Source of the DNA: CAZTHM01 sp041946825
GTDB taxonomy: Bacteria > Acidobacteriota > Terriglobia > UBA7540
Length of the DNA: 64,000 bases
Direction: 5' to 3'
NCBI GenBank assembly: GCA_041946825.1
Contig: JBHGBD010000006.1
Span: 62,001 to 126,000, forward strand
Position 1 is the stretch's first letter. Every line of letters starts with the position of its first letter. This document shows positions 42,231 through 51,693 of this stretch, in pieces. Made by a program: the position numbers and the translations under genes. Below the pieces are notes generated by a model, which saw only the letters and a list, made by a program, of their open reading frames with translations, ran no database searches and was not told where the DNA came from.

Positions 42231-42982
42231 GCCGCGGCTTCCCTCGGAGCAGGTCGGGATCGCACGCCGCCGCGCTGGCGCTGATCCTCGTGGTTCTCAC
42301 TGCGGGTTGCGCGCATCGGCGACGCCCGCCGGTGATCGTCGCGCGTCCGGCGCCCGTGCCCTCCTCGCCAAGGCCCCGGCCGCCGGCGCCAACCACGCCC
42401 GCTCCCGGCCCGAAGGCGGCCCCCATCGTGCAGGGCGAAACCGGAATCGCTTCGTGGTACGGGCATCCGTTCCACGGACGCCGAACCGCGAACGGCGAGG
42501 TCTACAACATGCATGAGATGACGGCGGCGCACCGGACGCTGCCTTTCAATACCATGGTGCGTGTTCACAATCTTGAAAACGGCCGCTCGGTCGATGTGCG
42601 CATCAACGACCGGGGACCATTCGTCGAAGGGCGCATCATCGATCTTTCGTTCGCTTCGGCGCAGGCCATGGGCATGCCCGGCACGTCGCTCGTGCGCCTG
42701 GAGATTCTGGGCGCCAGTTCGCCCGCCGCCTTAGAGCCGGGACCCGGAGTCTTCGGCGTGCAGGTCGGCGCGTTCCAGGACAGAACGAACGCCGAGCGGC
42801 TGAAGCAATCCATCGCGCAGCGCTTCGGCCCGGTGAGTATTCAAACCTTCGACCGCGGCGACGCCATCTTCTACCGGGTGCGCGTGGGCCGCGAGAGCAC
42901 GGAAGAGAAAGCGGACGACCTCGCGCGCCAGTTGCGCGAGGCGGGATTCGCGATTGAAACGTTTGTTGTGAGGCTCGACTAG
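42227..42982 (+). CDS. rlpA: RlpA-like septal ring lytic transglycosylase lipoprotein with SPOR domain
   Basis: The 251-residue protein has a lipoprotein signal (LALILVVLTAGC), a Pro-rich linker, an RlpA double-psi beta-barrel (GIASWYGHPFHGRRTANGE, RVHNLENGRSVDVRINDRGP; residues about 70-160, Asp/His acid residues present) and a C-terminal SPOR domain (VFGVQVGAFQDRTNAERLKQ). SPOR binds denuded glycan at the division septum, and RlpA cuts such strands or regulates other hydrolases. The TTG start overlaps the previous gene. A heptad array begins one base after the stop codon. Confidence 0.92.
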   Translation: MSRGFPRSRSGSHAAALALILVVLTAGCAHRRRPPVIVARPAPVPSSPRPRPPAPTTPAPGPKAAPIVQGETGIASWYGHPFHGRRTANGEVYNMHEMTAAHRTLPFNTMVRVHNLENGRSVDVRINDRGPFVEGRIIDLSFASAQAMGMPGTSLVRLEILGASSPAALEPGPGVFGVQVGAFQDRTNAERLKQSIAQRFGPVSIQTFDRGDAIFYRVRVGRESTEEKADDLARQLREAGFAIETFVVRLD

Positions 42983-42983
42983 G

Positions 42984-43011
42984 AGCTATCAGCCGTCAGC
43001 TATCAGCTTTG
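42984..43011. repeat. Heptad array AGCTATC, 4 units, after rlpA
   Basis: Units AGCTATC, AGCCGTC, AGCTATC, AGCTTTG. The same words occur, in one register-shifted form, within the coding array at 10592-10612. It fills the gap between the rlpA stop and the HIT gene. Confidence 0.85.
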
Positions 43012-43029
43012 AGCAAGCCGGAGACTCGA

Positions 43030-43380
43030 GTGGCTTTCGAAAAGTGTTTGTTCTGTCGTATCGTCGGCCGGACAGCACCGGCGAAAGTTATCTACGAGGA
43101 CGAGCAGGTTGTCGCCATCGAAGACATCCATCCTCAGGCGCCGGTCCATCTCCTGGTGATTCCGCGCAAGCATGTTTCCTCCCTCAAGGAAGCCCAGCCC
43201 GAGGATGAAATGTTGCTGGGGCATCTCTTCTTGGTGACGGCGAAGCTGGCAAACGAGCGTGGACTGGATTCCAGAGGTTACCGGACCGTCGTCAATACCG
43301 GATCATTGGCAGGGCAATCGGTCTTTCACCTTCACGTCCACCTGCTGGGCGGACGCGCCTTCCACTGGCCGCCGGGATGA
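43030..43380 (+). CDS. HIT family nucleotide hydrolase/transferase
   Basis: The 116-residue protein is a HINT-branch histidine triad protein: CLFCRIVGRTAPAKVIYED at the start, VHLLVIPRKHVSSL, and the triad HLHVHLLGG near the C-terminus. Such enzymes split AMP-lysine, aminoacyl-AMP or similar phosphoramidates. GTG 43030 with GGAG at a proper distance is preferred; the TTG at 43009 is inside the heptad array. The gene is bracketed by heptad arrays (42984-43011 and 43387-43449). Confidence 0.9.
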   Translation: MAFEKCLFCRIVGRTAPAKVIYEDEQVVAIEDIHPQAPVHLLVIPRKHVSSLKEAQPEDEMLLGHLFLVTAKLANERGLDSRGYRTVVNTGSLAGQSVFHLHVHLLGGRAFHWPPG

Positions 43381-43381
43381 G

Positions 43382-43449
<68 letters not shown>

Positions 43450-43480
43450 GGACGGGCGACGAGCCACTCACAACCAGGCA

Positions 43481-45955
43481 TTAACGTACGACGGCGAGGA
43501 TCCTCTCCTCATCGATGGCGAGGCGCGAGGGTTTGACGGTGGTGGTGAACTGAAACCGGCCGCCGCTTTCGCTCACCGGGACCCAGTTCAATTCGGGCTT
43601 GCGGCCTGATTCATATATTAGTAATATAGGTACAGGCATTTCAAAGTCGCGACCTACTCCGGCCTGCTCGATGACGCCCTGGGTCACGAACTTCTTCGGC
43701 CCCAGGCGCCGCACCGAGTAATCGACCGCATACTCGGGAACGCCGGTACCGAAAATCCAGTCGTTGAAAAACCAATCCAGGCGGTGGTTGCGCTCGATAT
43801 CCATCTCCGGAGTCATGTACTTTTCGGCGTGGCGGATGAAATCCCGGGTGGAAGGGTTTTCGCCGCGGTAAGCCTCCAGGAAATCGCGCAGCATCTTAAA
43901 GAAGCGTTCGTCCGACCCGGTCTTCGGATCGCTCATCAAGGCGCGAAGCATGTGGATGGCCCAGAGCGATTTCTTATAGACGATATTCGCGTAGCCGTCC
44001 GGATTGAGGGAATTGGTGAGGCGCTGGCCGAGCCAGACAGGGCCCCCGGATTCGATCGTGTCGCCCTTTTCGGTTTTGGCGAGCAGGTCCTGCTTATAGA
44101 CGCGCAGCAGTTCGCGGAATCTCCGGTCGCCGTCCTTACCCCGCGCCATGTGGAGCGCCGCCGCGTAACTCGAAAAGCCCTCGGAAATCCACTGGTCGTG
44201 GTAAGTCAGCCAGCCCGAACTGTTGCCCCACCACTGGTGGGCAATCTCGTGCGCGACCGCCAGGTCGTTCGACAGCTCCTCAGCCTTCCCGCCCAGGCCC
44301 ATGTCTGACCGCGCCGACTTGGGGAGGAAGGTCAGCGTCGGGAGATAGACCAGGGCCGGCCAACCCTGGCCGAAGTGTCCGGGCGCCTGGGAGATCGCCA
44401 GACGGGGATAGGGAAAGGGCCCGAACAACGACTCGAAGTGCTGAACGGCGTCGGAGGCAACCTCAGCGATCCGGTCGAGCAACGCCGCCGGGGCGAGCGG
44501 CTCGACTACCTTGGGGATCACTTGAATGGGAATGCCTCCCTGGGGCGGCCGGGTGAGGATCAACTCCCCTGCCGGTTGAGTGGCGGCATGGCGGCTTTCC
44601 AGCGCCTCCTCGGCTTCCTGAGTCGCGTACACTTCCAGGGTCGTCCCGCCGGCGCGCAGGCTGCGCAAGTCGTATTTGCCCAGATTGAATCCCGCCACCG
44701 GAATCCCCACCCGCGAAACCCAGCGGCTGTGCTTCCAGCCCGCCTCGGAGGTCTCTTCCACGCGGTCGCCGGTGGCCACCAAGGTCAACGGCTCAGGAAA
44801 ACGGAAGGTCAGATCGAAGAAGGCCCGGGGGGAGATGCCGCGGTTCGGATACCAGCTTCCACGCTCGCCGACCTTCAGCACGCCATTGCCCACGTCGGTG
44901 ATGACATTGCCCTGGTAAGCGAAGGTCAGGCGGTAACGCTCGCCGGCCGGATGCGCGACGGGCAGGACAACAATGATCCAGTCGTTCCCGCGCAGCGCAA
45001 CTTCCGATTCTTCCAGGGATTGGTTTTGAAAGAACCGGAGGGCCCTCCCGGCCGCGTCTCGCACCTCGCTCGCTTTGAGGAGGCGCGACAATTCAAAGGC
45101 CAGGAGGCGGTCGGAAGCGGAGCGCGATTCCAGCTCCAACTCCGCACGCCCTTCGAGGCTGTGATCGATGGCGATGCGCGTGTCGAGCTTGTAGGAAAGG
45201 ACACGAGCCGGGCCGGTCATCAGGCCCAGGGGGTCCTTTTGGCTGCGCAGGCTGGGGAAGGAGCACCAGACGTCGGAGAAAGGCCGGCCGCCGGCCCGGC
45301 GCACGGCGCCGACTCGCACGGCCTCCGACAGGCGCTCGTCCACTTCCACCTGGAACACTCCCAGTTCCTTGCCCTCGACATAGGTATGAAAGGAGGGCTC
45401 ATCCCGCCGCCCGAGAAAGTCCATCAGCATGCGCGTCGAGTATTCGGGATTGAGCCGCCGCACAATGGGATTCCATTGCGCGGCAAAACCCGTGGGCTGG
45501 TTGGGGTCGTCAGGATCGGGACGCCGCGCCTTGGCTTTCAGCTCCTGCGCCGACTGGTCGGTGAAACGCATGTAGATCAGCCGGAACTGCTCTTCCAGGA
45601 TGGGGGCTCCGGTAAAGCGGGCCAGGCTGCGCTTCTCCACCGGGTCAGCCGGGATCATCAGCACCTCGCCTTCGCCGGAAAATACCGCGCCGGTGATTTC
45701 GCCATTTACGGGTGCAAAGAACCCGATGGTGCCGCGGTTAAAATAAAGATTTACCCGGTCACGCGTGATTTGTGCGTCGCGCAGAAGATAGACTTCACCG
45801 GGATCGATCTGGACCTCGTTGAGCCTGGTAAGCAACTCCCCCGGGTCGTCGGTTGATTGCGCGCGGAGCAGTCCAGACCCCAGCAAGGCCGCACAGACCC
45901 CCAGCCCGAGACTCGTTGAGGTTCGGATGTTCCGTTTAAGGTGTTTCGCTTTCAT
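43481..45955 (-). CDS. Secreted M1 family zinc aminopeptidase
   Basis: The 824-residue protein has a signal peptide (SLGLGVCAALLGSGLLRAQ) and the gluzincin motif HEIAHQWWG near residue 575, with the third zinc ligand Glu in WISEGFSSYAA 19 residues on. The N-terminal 300 residues are an unclassified beta-rich region, followed by the saddle domain (GYFPNR-type GSWYPNRGISPRAFFDLTF). The classical GAMEN motif is not evident, the corresponding segment being APGHFGQGWPALVYLP, so it is a divergent M1 member. It should cut peptides outside the cytosol. A good promoter lies at 46024-46051. Confidence 0.88.
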   Translation of the reverse strand: MKAKHLKRNIRTSTSLGLGVCAALLGSGLLRAQSTDDPGELLTRLNEVQIDPGEVYLLRDAQITRDRVNLYFNRGTIGFFAPVNGEITGAVFSGEGEVLMIPADPVEKRSLARFTGAPILEEQFRLIYMRFTDQSAQELKAKARRPDPDDPNQPTGFAAQWNPIVRRLNPEYSTRMLMDFLGRRDEPSFHTYVEGKELGVFQVEVDERLSEAVRVGAVRRAGGRPFSDVWCSFPSLRSQKDPLGLMTGPARVLSYKLDTRIAIDHSLEGRAELELESRSASDRLLAFELSRLLKASEVRDAAGRALRFFQNQSLEESEVALRGNDWIIVVLPVAHPAGERYRLTFAYQGNVITDVGNGVLKVGERGSWYPNRGISPRAFFDLTFRFPEPLTLVATGDRVEETSEAGWKHSRWVSRVGIPVAGFNLGKYDLRSLRAGGTTLEVYATQEAEEALESRHAATQPAGELILTRPPQGGIPIQVIPKVVEPLAPAALLDRIAEVASDAVQHFESLFGPFPYPRLAISQAPGHFGQGWPALVYLPTLTFLPKSARSDMGLGGKAEELSNDLAVAHEIAHQWWGNSSGWLTYHDQWISEGFSSYAAALHMARGKDGDRRFRELLRVYKQDLLAKTEKGDTIESGGPVWLGQRLTNSLNPDGYANIVYKKSLWAIHMLRALMSDPKTGSDERFFKMLRDFLEAYRGENPSTRDFIRHAEKYMTPEMDIERNHRLDWFFNDWIFGTGVPEYAVDYSVRRLGPKKFVTQGVIEQAGVGRDFEMPVPILLIYESGRKPELNWVPVSESGGRFQFTTTVKPSRLAIDEERILAVVR

Positions 45956-46023
45956 GATGCCGCTTCCCGTTATTCGCCACGCTCCCGCTGCAGTCCGCCG
46001 CCGGCGCGCCTAGCGGAAGCCCT

Positions 46024-46051
46024 ACTGTAATCTCTCGCGCGGGATTGTCAA
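46024..46051 (-). promoter_or_regulatory. Promoter and operator-like repeat of the M1 peptidase gene
   Basis: Minus strand TTGACA (46051-46046), 16 bases, TACAGT (46029-46024). The perfect inverted repeat 46042-46062 (8-bp arms) overlaps the -35 box and could be a repressor or activator site. Confidence 0.55.
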
Positions 46052-46234
46052 CTCGACAATCCGCCCGCAATCGCGAACGTCGACGGGGCTTCGAACTTCC
46101 GGAGTAATCCTGACGGATTGTCCGAACGGGGGGCGTCCGGCCGTCACAAATCTTGGTATCCGTATCGCTGTTGAGATCCGGGGGCCGTAAAGCGAGAAAC
46201 CCGCCTTTCGCCAGAAAGCCGGTCGCTGAACCCT

Positions 46235-46263
46235 TTGCGCTTAATCTAGGCTACTACTATAGC
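46235..46263 (+). promoter_or_regulatory. Candidate promoter for the MA-like peptidase gene
   Basis: TTGCGC (46235-46240), 17 bases, TATAGC (46258-46263). The distance to the ATG at 46400 is 137 bases. Confidence 0.35.
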
Positions 46264-46399
46264 ATATTTTCGGCCGCCTGTCAAACCAACCGTGTCTTCT
46301 TCCACCGGCGGAGCACGAACCCGGCCCGGCGGGCCGAGCGGGGAGCCGGCGGGCCTTCCTCGACGCCACCCCGCGCGCCGGTGTATCATCGCTCGCAGG

Positions 46400-47884
46400 A
46401 TGCAGGGCGGCGTTCAAGCGGGATACGGCAGGTGGTGCGGATTGCGAACCCCGCTGCTTTGCTGCTTCGCTCTCGCCCTCGCCCCGCCCGGCCTTCTCGC
46501 CGACACCATCTATCTGAAGAACGGGCGCAAGATTGTCGCCGCGGTGTCGCGCGAAGATGCCCGGCAAATCTATCTTGTCCGGGAAGGCGGCGAGTACGCG
46601 CTGCCGCGGTCGCTGGTCGAGCGGGTCGAGAAATCGCCTCCCCCCGATGCCCAGGAACAGGGCGAAGAATCGCCCGCGGCCCCCGAGGCGCCTCGTGACC
46701 TGCCCCTGCCTCCCCCGCCGGCAGCCGAAGAGCCCTCCGCCACGCCGGTCATCCGCGACGGCATCATTGATGAAGGCTATTTGCGCCAGCTTGATGACGA
46801 ATTCAGCCGCAATCCCACGGCGGAGAACCGGCAGCGCCTGAAGGAGGGCTACCGCGAGGCGGCGATCTTCCAGGTGAAGAAGGGCGACGCGGAGGCCGCC
46901 ATTGAACGCTACCGCCATGTCCTCCGCTCCGTTCCTCATGACCGGAGCACCACGCTGGCGCTGGGCTATCTGCTGGTGACGCAAAACCATTTTCTCGAAG
47001 CCATGGATCTGCTCCTGCCCGAGACCGATCGCAAGCCGCGCTCGGCGGACGTGCACGTGCTGCTGGGCTCGGCGTTCTACGGGATGGAGAACCTCGACCA
47101 GGCCATCGCCGAGTGGAACAAAGCGCTCGACATCCAGGACAACCCCAAAGTCCGCGAGGCCATCGCCAAGGCGGAGCGCGAGCGCGACACCACCAGCGCC
47201 TACATGGAGTTGCGCAGCGACCACTTTCTGCTGCGCTACGAAGGGCGCGAGGTCGAAGCGCTTTCTTCCGACGTTCTGCGGAAGCTGGAAGTGGATTTCC
47301 GCGAGCTGGTGCTGGATCTCGATTACACGCCGCGCGAGACGATTGTGGTGCTTCTCTACCCCAACCAGGCGTTTCGCGATATCGCGCGCTCGCCGAGCTG
47401 GGCGGGGGCGGTGAACGACGGCAAGATTCGCGTTCCCGTCTCCGGCCTGAGCGCCATGACGCCGGACCTGGCGCGCGTGTTGCGCCACGAATTGACGCAT
47501 TCATTTGTCCGGCAGATTACCCTCGGCCGTTGCCCCGCGTGGTTCAATGAAGGCCTGGCGCAGCTCGAAGAGGGCGCCACAACGACCAGCCTGGGCACGT
47601 CCCTGGCGCGCGCCTTCGAAGGCGGACACCTGCCTCCCTTTTCTGCTCTCGAGGGAACATTCATGAACCTGCCCGGCGATCAGGTCGGCCTGGCATACGC
47701 CAAGTCGCTCGCCGCGCTGGAATACCTGCGCGACACCTACGGGATGACGGAGGTTCGCCGTCTGCTCAAAGCTCTGCCCGGCAATACCGACATTAACGCC
47801 CTGCTGCAGGATGAGCTTCGCCTCCCCTATGCAGCATTCGAGCAGGAAGTCGCCAATTACATTGTCAAGAGGTACGGGGCGTGA
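46400..47884 (+). CDS. TPR and peptidase MA-like metalloprotease, exported
   Basis: The 494-residue protein starts at ATG 46400 with an N-terminal signal (LLCCFALALAPPGLLADTI). A short beta domain (TIYLKNGRKIVAAV), a Pro-rich linker and three or so TPR units (AAIFQVKKGDAEAAIERYRH, VHVLLGSAFYGMENLDQAIA) follow. The C-terminal peptidase_MA_2 domain has HELTHSFV near residue 363 and NEGLAQLEEG near 383, giving the HExxH...E zinc site. It is probably periplasmic or surface protein processing. The frame is open further upstream (to 46292), but that part has no signal-like features. Confidence 0.85.
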   Translation: MQGGVQAGYGRWCGLRTPLLCCFALALAPPGLLADTIYLKNGRKIVAAVSREDARQIYLVREGGEYALPRSLVERVEKSPPPDAQEQGEESPAAPEAPRDLPLPPPPAAEEPSATPVIRDGIIDEGYLRQLDDEFSRNPTAENRQRLKEGYREAAIFQVKKGDAEAAIERYRHVLRSVPHDRSTTLALGYLLVTQNHFLEAMDLLLPETDRKPRSADVHVLLGSAFYGMENLDQAIAEWNKALDIQDNPKVREAIAKAERERDTTSAYMELRSDHFLLRYEGREVEALSSDVLRKLEVDFRELVLDLDYTPRETIVVLLYPNQAFRDIARSPSWAGAVNDGKIRVPVSGLSAMTPDLARVLRHELTHSFVRQITLGRCPAWFNEGLAQLEEGATTTSLGTSLARAFEGGHLPPFSALEGTFMNLPGDQVGLAYAKSLAALEYLRDTYGMTEVRRLLKALPGNTDINALLQDELRLPYAAFEQEVANYIVKRYGA

Positions 47885-47892
47885 TTTCGGGA

Positions 47893-48034
47893 TGTCATCC
47901 TGAGCGAAGCGAGGGATCCTTTTCATTTCGCACTGGATGCTTACCCCGCGAATCCCGCGGGCTGGGAAACGCCGAGATCCTTCATCGTCCCGGCAAAGGG
48001 CGTCGGTCCCGCTCAGAGCGGGGTCAGGATGACA
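47893..48034. repeat. 142-base element with 11-bp terminal inverted repeats
   Basis: Begins TGTCATCCTGA (47893-47903) and ends with the exact complement TCAGGATGACA (48024-48034). The left part continues GCGAAGCGAGGGATCC; the right part has GGTCCCGCTCAGAGCGGG. It sits between the convergent MA-like and M20 peptidase genes, as the related element at 252-320 sits between convergent genes. Size and ends are MITE-like, but no target duplication was recognised. Confidence 0.8.
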
Positions 48035-48049
48035 TGCTTCGGATGCCTC

Positions 48050-49228
48050 TCAGAGACTCGCCATCAGCGCCGCCAGGAGCGCGGCGCGGCGGGGTAGTTC
48101 GCTGACGATAACGTGCTCGTGCGCGGCGTGCGCGCCATCGCCGACGCCCCCCAGGCCATCGAGTGTGGGAATTCCCAATGCGGCCGTGAAGTTCCCATCC
48201 GAGCCGCCGCCGGTCGAAGCCTCGCTGATCTCCATCCCCAGCTGCGCACCCAATTCCTTCGCGCGGCGGAACAGTTCCGCCGCCATCGCGCGCTCCATCG
48301 GCGGGCGGTTAATTCCGCCGGTGATTTCCAGTCGCGCTTCGTGGTGAAACGGCCGCAGGCTGCGGATTTTGCGCTCGAGTGGCTCGCTGTCCTTCAGCCG
48401 CGGAATCCGAACATCGATGGTGGCAGTGGCGCGCTCGGGCACAACGTTCGAGCGCGTGCCCCCTTCGATCAGCCCCACGGTGAGCGTCAATCCCTTCCGG
48501 GGGCGCGCGAATCTTTCGATTTTCAGAAGCTGCCTGGCGAGTTCGCTGATGGCGTTCACGCCCGCGCCGGGATTGATGCCGGCATGCGCCGAGCGGCCGT
48601 GGACAGTGATGCGGTACGCCCCTCCCCCCTTTCGCGCCGTCTTGAGCGCGCCGCCCGCCGCGGCGGGCTCCAGCACCAGCACGGCGCGGGCCTTGCGCGC
48701 TTCGGCCAGTAATTCGCGGCGGAACGCCACACTCGATGTTTCCTCGTCGGAATTGAGAAAGAATCGCACGGGGCTTCGCGGCTCGACGCCGCGCGCGCGC
48801 AGCGCACGCACCGCCCAGAGCCCGCAAACGATACCGGATTTCATGTCAAAGACGCCCGGGCCGTAAGCACGGCCCTTGTGAATGCGGAACGGCATGCGCT
48901 TAAGCGTGCCCTCCTCCCAAACCGTGTCGAGGTGGCCCAGAATCAGAATGGGCTTTGTCCGTCGTCGCCTGCCGCCCCAGAACTCCGCGACCATCCCCGA
49001 GCCGGCGGTGCGATGCCGAAGTATCCGCACAGTGCCGTGTTCCTTTCGAAAGAGCCCCGCAAAGAAAGCCGCCAGGCGGTCAACGCCTGGTTTGGAGGAG
49101 GTCGGCGATTCGATCTCGACCGCTGACCGGAGGCAGCTCAACAATTCATCTCGCGTGGACTGACAGTATTGGAGTAAGGGGCGCGGATCCAATCTATCCT
49201 CCCGGGAATCGAATGAACGGATGATCAA
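48050..49228 (-). CDS. M20 family zinc carboxypeptidase (CPG2-like)
   Basis: The 392-residue protein has the M20 signatures: LILGHLDTVW with the first His/Asp pair, GPGVFDMKSGIV with the bridging Asp, NSDEETSS with the catalytic Glu pair and GDGAHAAHEHV with the last zinc ligand, plus the dimerisation domain (HGRSAHAGINP). This is closest to glutamate carboxypeptidases and related amidohydrolases. The start is TTG 49228; no nearby ATG keeps the N-terminal helix. No signal peptide is seen, so the enzyme is cytosolic. Substrate unknown. Confidence 0.9.
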   Translation of the reverse strand: MIIRSFDSREDRLDPRPLLQYCQSTRDELLSCLRSAVEIESPTSSKPGVDRLAAFFAGLFRKEHGTVRILRHRTAGSGMVAEFWGGRRRRTKPILILGHLDTVWEEGTLKRMPFRIHKGRAYGPGVFDMKSGIVCGLWAVRALRARGVEPRSPVRFFLNSDEETSSVAFRRELLAEARKARAVLVLEPAAAGGALKTARKGGGAYRITVHGRSAHAGINPGAGVNAISELARQLLKIERFARPRKGLTLTVGLIEGGTRSNVVPERATATIDVRIPRLKDSEPLERKIRSLRPFHHEARLEITGGINRPPMERAMAAELFRRAKELGAQLGMEISEASTGGGSDGNFTAALGIPTLDGLGGVGDGAHAAHEHVIVSELPRRAALLAALMASL

Positions 49229-49293
49229 TCCGTCGAAATGCGAAACCGGCGGTGTCGCAAGAATGCCTTACCGGCTCATTCGGCCGGTTTGAC

Positions 49294-49349
49294 GATCGCC
49301 CGATCACGCGATGGCTCGATGAACCGATGGTTTGATGCCTCGATAGTTT
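49294..49349. repeat. Octad array GATNNNYC, 7 units
   Basis: Units GATCGCCC, GATCACGC, GATGGCTC, GATGAACC, GATGGTTT, GATGCCTC, GATAGTTT in strict 8-base steps. Two units are identical to units at 27348-27395, 22 kb away. It lies in the divergent space between the M20 and GH57 genes. Confidence 0.85.
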
Positions 49350-49443
49350 TTGCTGACAACGCCGGGCGCTTCATTCTATCCTAGACCGTTCACAGGCTCT
49401 CAAAAAGAACCCGCGCCTTGGGTTTCTGACAAGGAATGATCCC

Positions 49444-51621
49444 TTGAGCAAAGTCTCGTTCGCCCTCCTTGTGCACTCGCACCAGCCGGTTGGGAATTTC
49501 GACCACGTCATCGAAGAGGCCTACAAGAAGGCCTATCTGCCATTCCTCCAGGCGCTCGCCACGCATCCGCGCGTGCGGCTCAGCCTGCACTATTCGGGGA
49601 TTCTCCTCGAGTGGCTGGAGCGCCATCACGCGGAGTTCTTCGCGCAGCTCAAGGGGCTCTGTTCCCGCGGCCAGGTCGAGCTGGTGGGTGGCGGCTACTA
49701 CGAACCGATTCTGCCGATGATTCCCGACCGTGACAAGCACGCGCAGATTTCCAAGATGTCGGAGTACATTCACTCGCACTTTGGGGTGGCGCCGAAGGGC
49801 GCGTGGGTGGCGGAACGCGTGTGGGAGCCCAGCCTGGCACGCCCGCTCGCCAAAGCCGGCGTCGAGTACGTTATGCTCGATGACACGCATTTTCTGGCCG
49901 CGGGGCTCGAGCCCGTCGAGCTGTACGACACGTACATCACCGAAGAGGGCGGGTATCCGCTGCGGCTGATCCCCAGCCTGAAGCCGCTCCGATACACCAT
50001 CCCTTTTCAGGAGCCGGAAGAGACGCTGCGCGTCCTGCGCCAGGGTGTCGATCTTCCATCGGCGCTGTTTGCCATGGGCGACGACTGCGAGAAGTTCGGC
50101 GTGTGGCCGGGTACGTATGTGCACTGTTACACCAATGGATGGCTGGAACGCTTCCTCACTTCGGTGGAATTGGCGAGTTCGTGGCTGGAGACGACCACCC
50201 TCTCCGACTACCTCTCCGCGCACGCGCCGCGCGCGCGCCTTTATTTGCCCACCGCCTCCTACCCCGAAATGATGGAGTGGGCGCTGCCGACACCGGCGTC
50301 GCGCGAGTTCAAGGCCTGCGTCGAGGAAACCGAGCGCTCGCCTGGCGGCACGCGTCTGATGCGCTTCATGCGCGGGGGACTCTGGCGGAACTTCCTGAGC
50401 AAATACGCCGAATCGAACCAGCTCCAGAAACTGATGATGACCGTCAGCCGTCGACTCGATGCGCTGCGACGCGCCGAAATCGGCGCCGACCAGGGGGTTC
50501 TGCTCGCCGAAGCCCAGACTCTCCTCCTCGCGTCGCAGTGCAACGACGCGTACTGGCACGGGGTTTTCGGCGGGCTTTATGCTCCGCACCTGCGCAGCGC
50601 CTTGCTGCGGAGTCTCATCAAAGCCGAAGGCCTGCTCGATCGGCTGGAAAGCGGGCCGGGAGGCGGGCGAATCCAAGTCCACACCTCTGACTTCGACGTG
50701 GACGGTCATCCGGAAATCGTTTTTGAAAACGCGACGTTCGGAATGATCGCGCGTCCGCACGACGGCGGCACTGTCTCGAGTTTGCGCCTCAAAGCCTCCG
50801 ATGCCGAGCTGATAAATTCCCTGATGCGACGCCCTGAGCCTTATCATGAACTGGTTCGCCACGAAGTGGCCACGCACGAGGCGCCGCGCGAAGGCCCGGC
50901 CTCGATTCACGACCAGGTCTGGACCAAGGAATCCAACCTCGCGGACTTGCTGCGCTATGACCGTTACGCGCGGCACGCGTTCCGCACGCTGGTTTTTCCC
51001 GCTTCCAAACGCTGGGAGGATTTTGATTATTTGCGTCTGGACGAAAACGGCGACTTGGCGGGCGGCGCCTGGCAGGTTGTGGACTCCGCGCGGCGCGCCG
51101 GCACGCTGCAGCTTCAGAACGTAGCGCGCCACCGCGTTGGCAGCGAAGACGTTGTGCTGCGTGGGACCAAAACCCTCAAAATGCGCACCGACGGCGCGGC
51201 CTGGCGCATCGAGTGCCTCTCTTCGCTTTCGATGGACCGCGTCCGCCCTGCGCCCTTGGCGCTCGGAATCGAGTTGGTATTCAACCTCCTCGCGCCCGAC
51301 GCGCCCGACCGTTACTTCCTGGCCCACGGAGTGCGACGCCCGCTCGAATTCCGGGGCGAGATCAACGCCCCCCGGCTGGTCCTCGTGGACGAGTGGCAGC
51401 GCGTCAGGATTTCGCTCGACGCCGATCCGCCTGTGCGCTGGTGGATTGCGCCGGTCGAAACGATCTCGCAATCCGAGACCGGCTTCGAGCGCGTGTATCA
51501 GGGCTCGGCCATCCTCGCCGTCTGGAAGATCGAGCCGCCGTCGTGGCGGGACATCTCCTCGACCCTGCGCGTCGAGGTCAGCACCCTCAGCCCCGAACCT
51601 GCCGGCGACGACGAAAGTTGA
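49444..51621 (+). CDS. GH57 4-alpha-glucanotransferase/alpha-amylase
   Basis: The 725-residue protein is a GH57 enzyme of the Thermococcus 4-alpha-glucanotransferase kind with DUF1925/DUF1926-type C-terminal beta domains. VHSHQPVGNF stands at the start, the nucleophile region GAWVAERVWEP has Glu at residue 124, and GDDCEKFG has Asp at 213-214, where the known family enzyme has its acid/base Asp214. It would disproportionate or cut maltodextrins, probably in glycogen/trehalose turnover. The start is TTG 49444. No signal peptide is seen. No other glycogen gene is nearby. Confidence 0.9.
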   Translation: MSKVSFALLVHSHQPVGNFDHVIEEAYKKAYLPFLQALATHPRVRLSLHYSGILLEWLERHHAEFFAQLKGLCSRGQVELVGGGYYEPILPMIPDRDKHAQISKMSEYIHSHFGVAPKGAWVAERVWEPSLARPLAKAGVEYVMLDDTHFLAAGLEPVELYDTYITEEGGYPLRLIPSLKPLRYTIPFQEPEETLRVLRQGVDLPSALFAMGDDCEKFGVWPGTYVHCYTNGWLERFLTSVELASSWLETTTLSDYLSAHAPRARLYLPTASYPEMMEWALPTPASREFKACVEETERSPGGTRLMRFMRGGLWRNFLSKYAESNQLQKLMMTVSRRLDALRRAEIGADQGVLLAEAQTLLLASQCNDAYWHGVFGGLYAPHLRSALLRSLIKAEGLLDRLESGPGGGRIQVHTSDFDVDGHPEIVFENATFGMIARPHDGGTVSSLRLKASDAELINSLMRRPEPYHELVRHEVATHEAPREGPASIHDQVWTKESNLADLLRYDRYARHAFRTLVFPASKRWEDFDYLRLDENGDLAGGAWQVVDSARRAGTLQLQNVARHRVGSEDVVLRGTKTLKMRTDGAAWRIECLSSLSMDRVRPAPLALGIELVFNLLAPDAPDRYFLAHGVRRPLEFRGEINAPRLVLVDEWQRVRISLDADPPVRWWIAPVETISQSETGFERVYQGSAILAVWKIEPPSWRDISSTLRVEVSTLSPEPAGDDES

Positions 51622-51693
51622 ACGGCGGCGCCGGCTTGAATTGCCGCCGCGCGTCTGCTAGATTGCGGTCACGAATTGATTGGGAGTGTGTTC

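Larger units (their letters stand above)
45956..46399. other. 444-base divergent promoter region
   Basis: No gene is supported. It contains the leftward promoter of the M1 peptidase, the inverted repeat GGATTGTC-AACTC-GACAATCC (46042-46062) that overlaps its -35, a related half-copy GACGGATTGTCCG (46110-46122), and a rightward promoter candidate at 46235-46263. An AT-rich patch (46240-46275) stands out. Confidence 0.5.

Noticed and set aside
40886..42568. 560-codon minus-strand frame across the rhomboid and rlpA region
   Set aside because: It overlaps three well-supported genes in other frames and has no recognisable domain.
49390..51471. 693-codon open frame opposite the GH57 gene
   Set aside because: Antisense shadow; the plus strand carries a full GH57 enzyme with catalytic residues.
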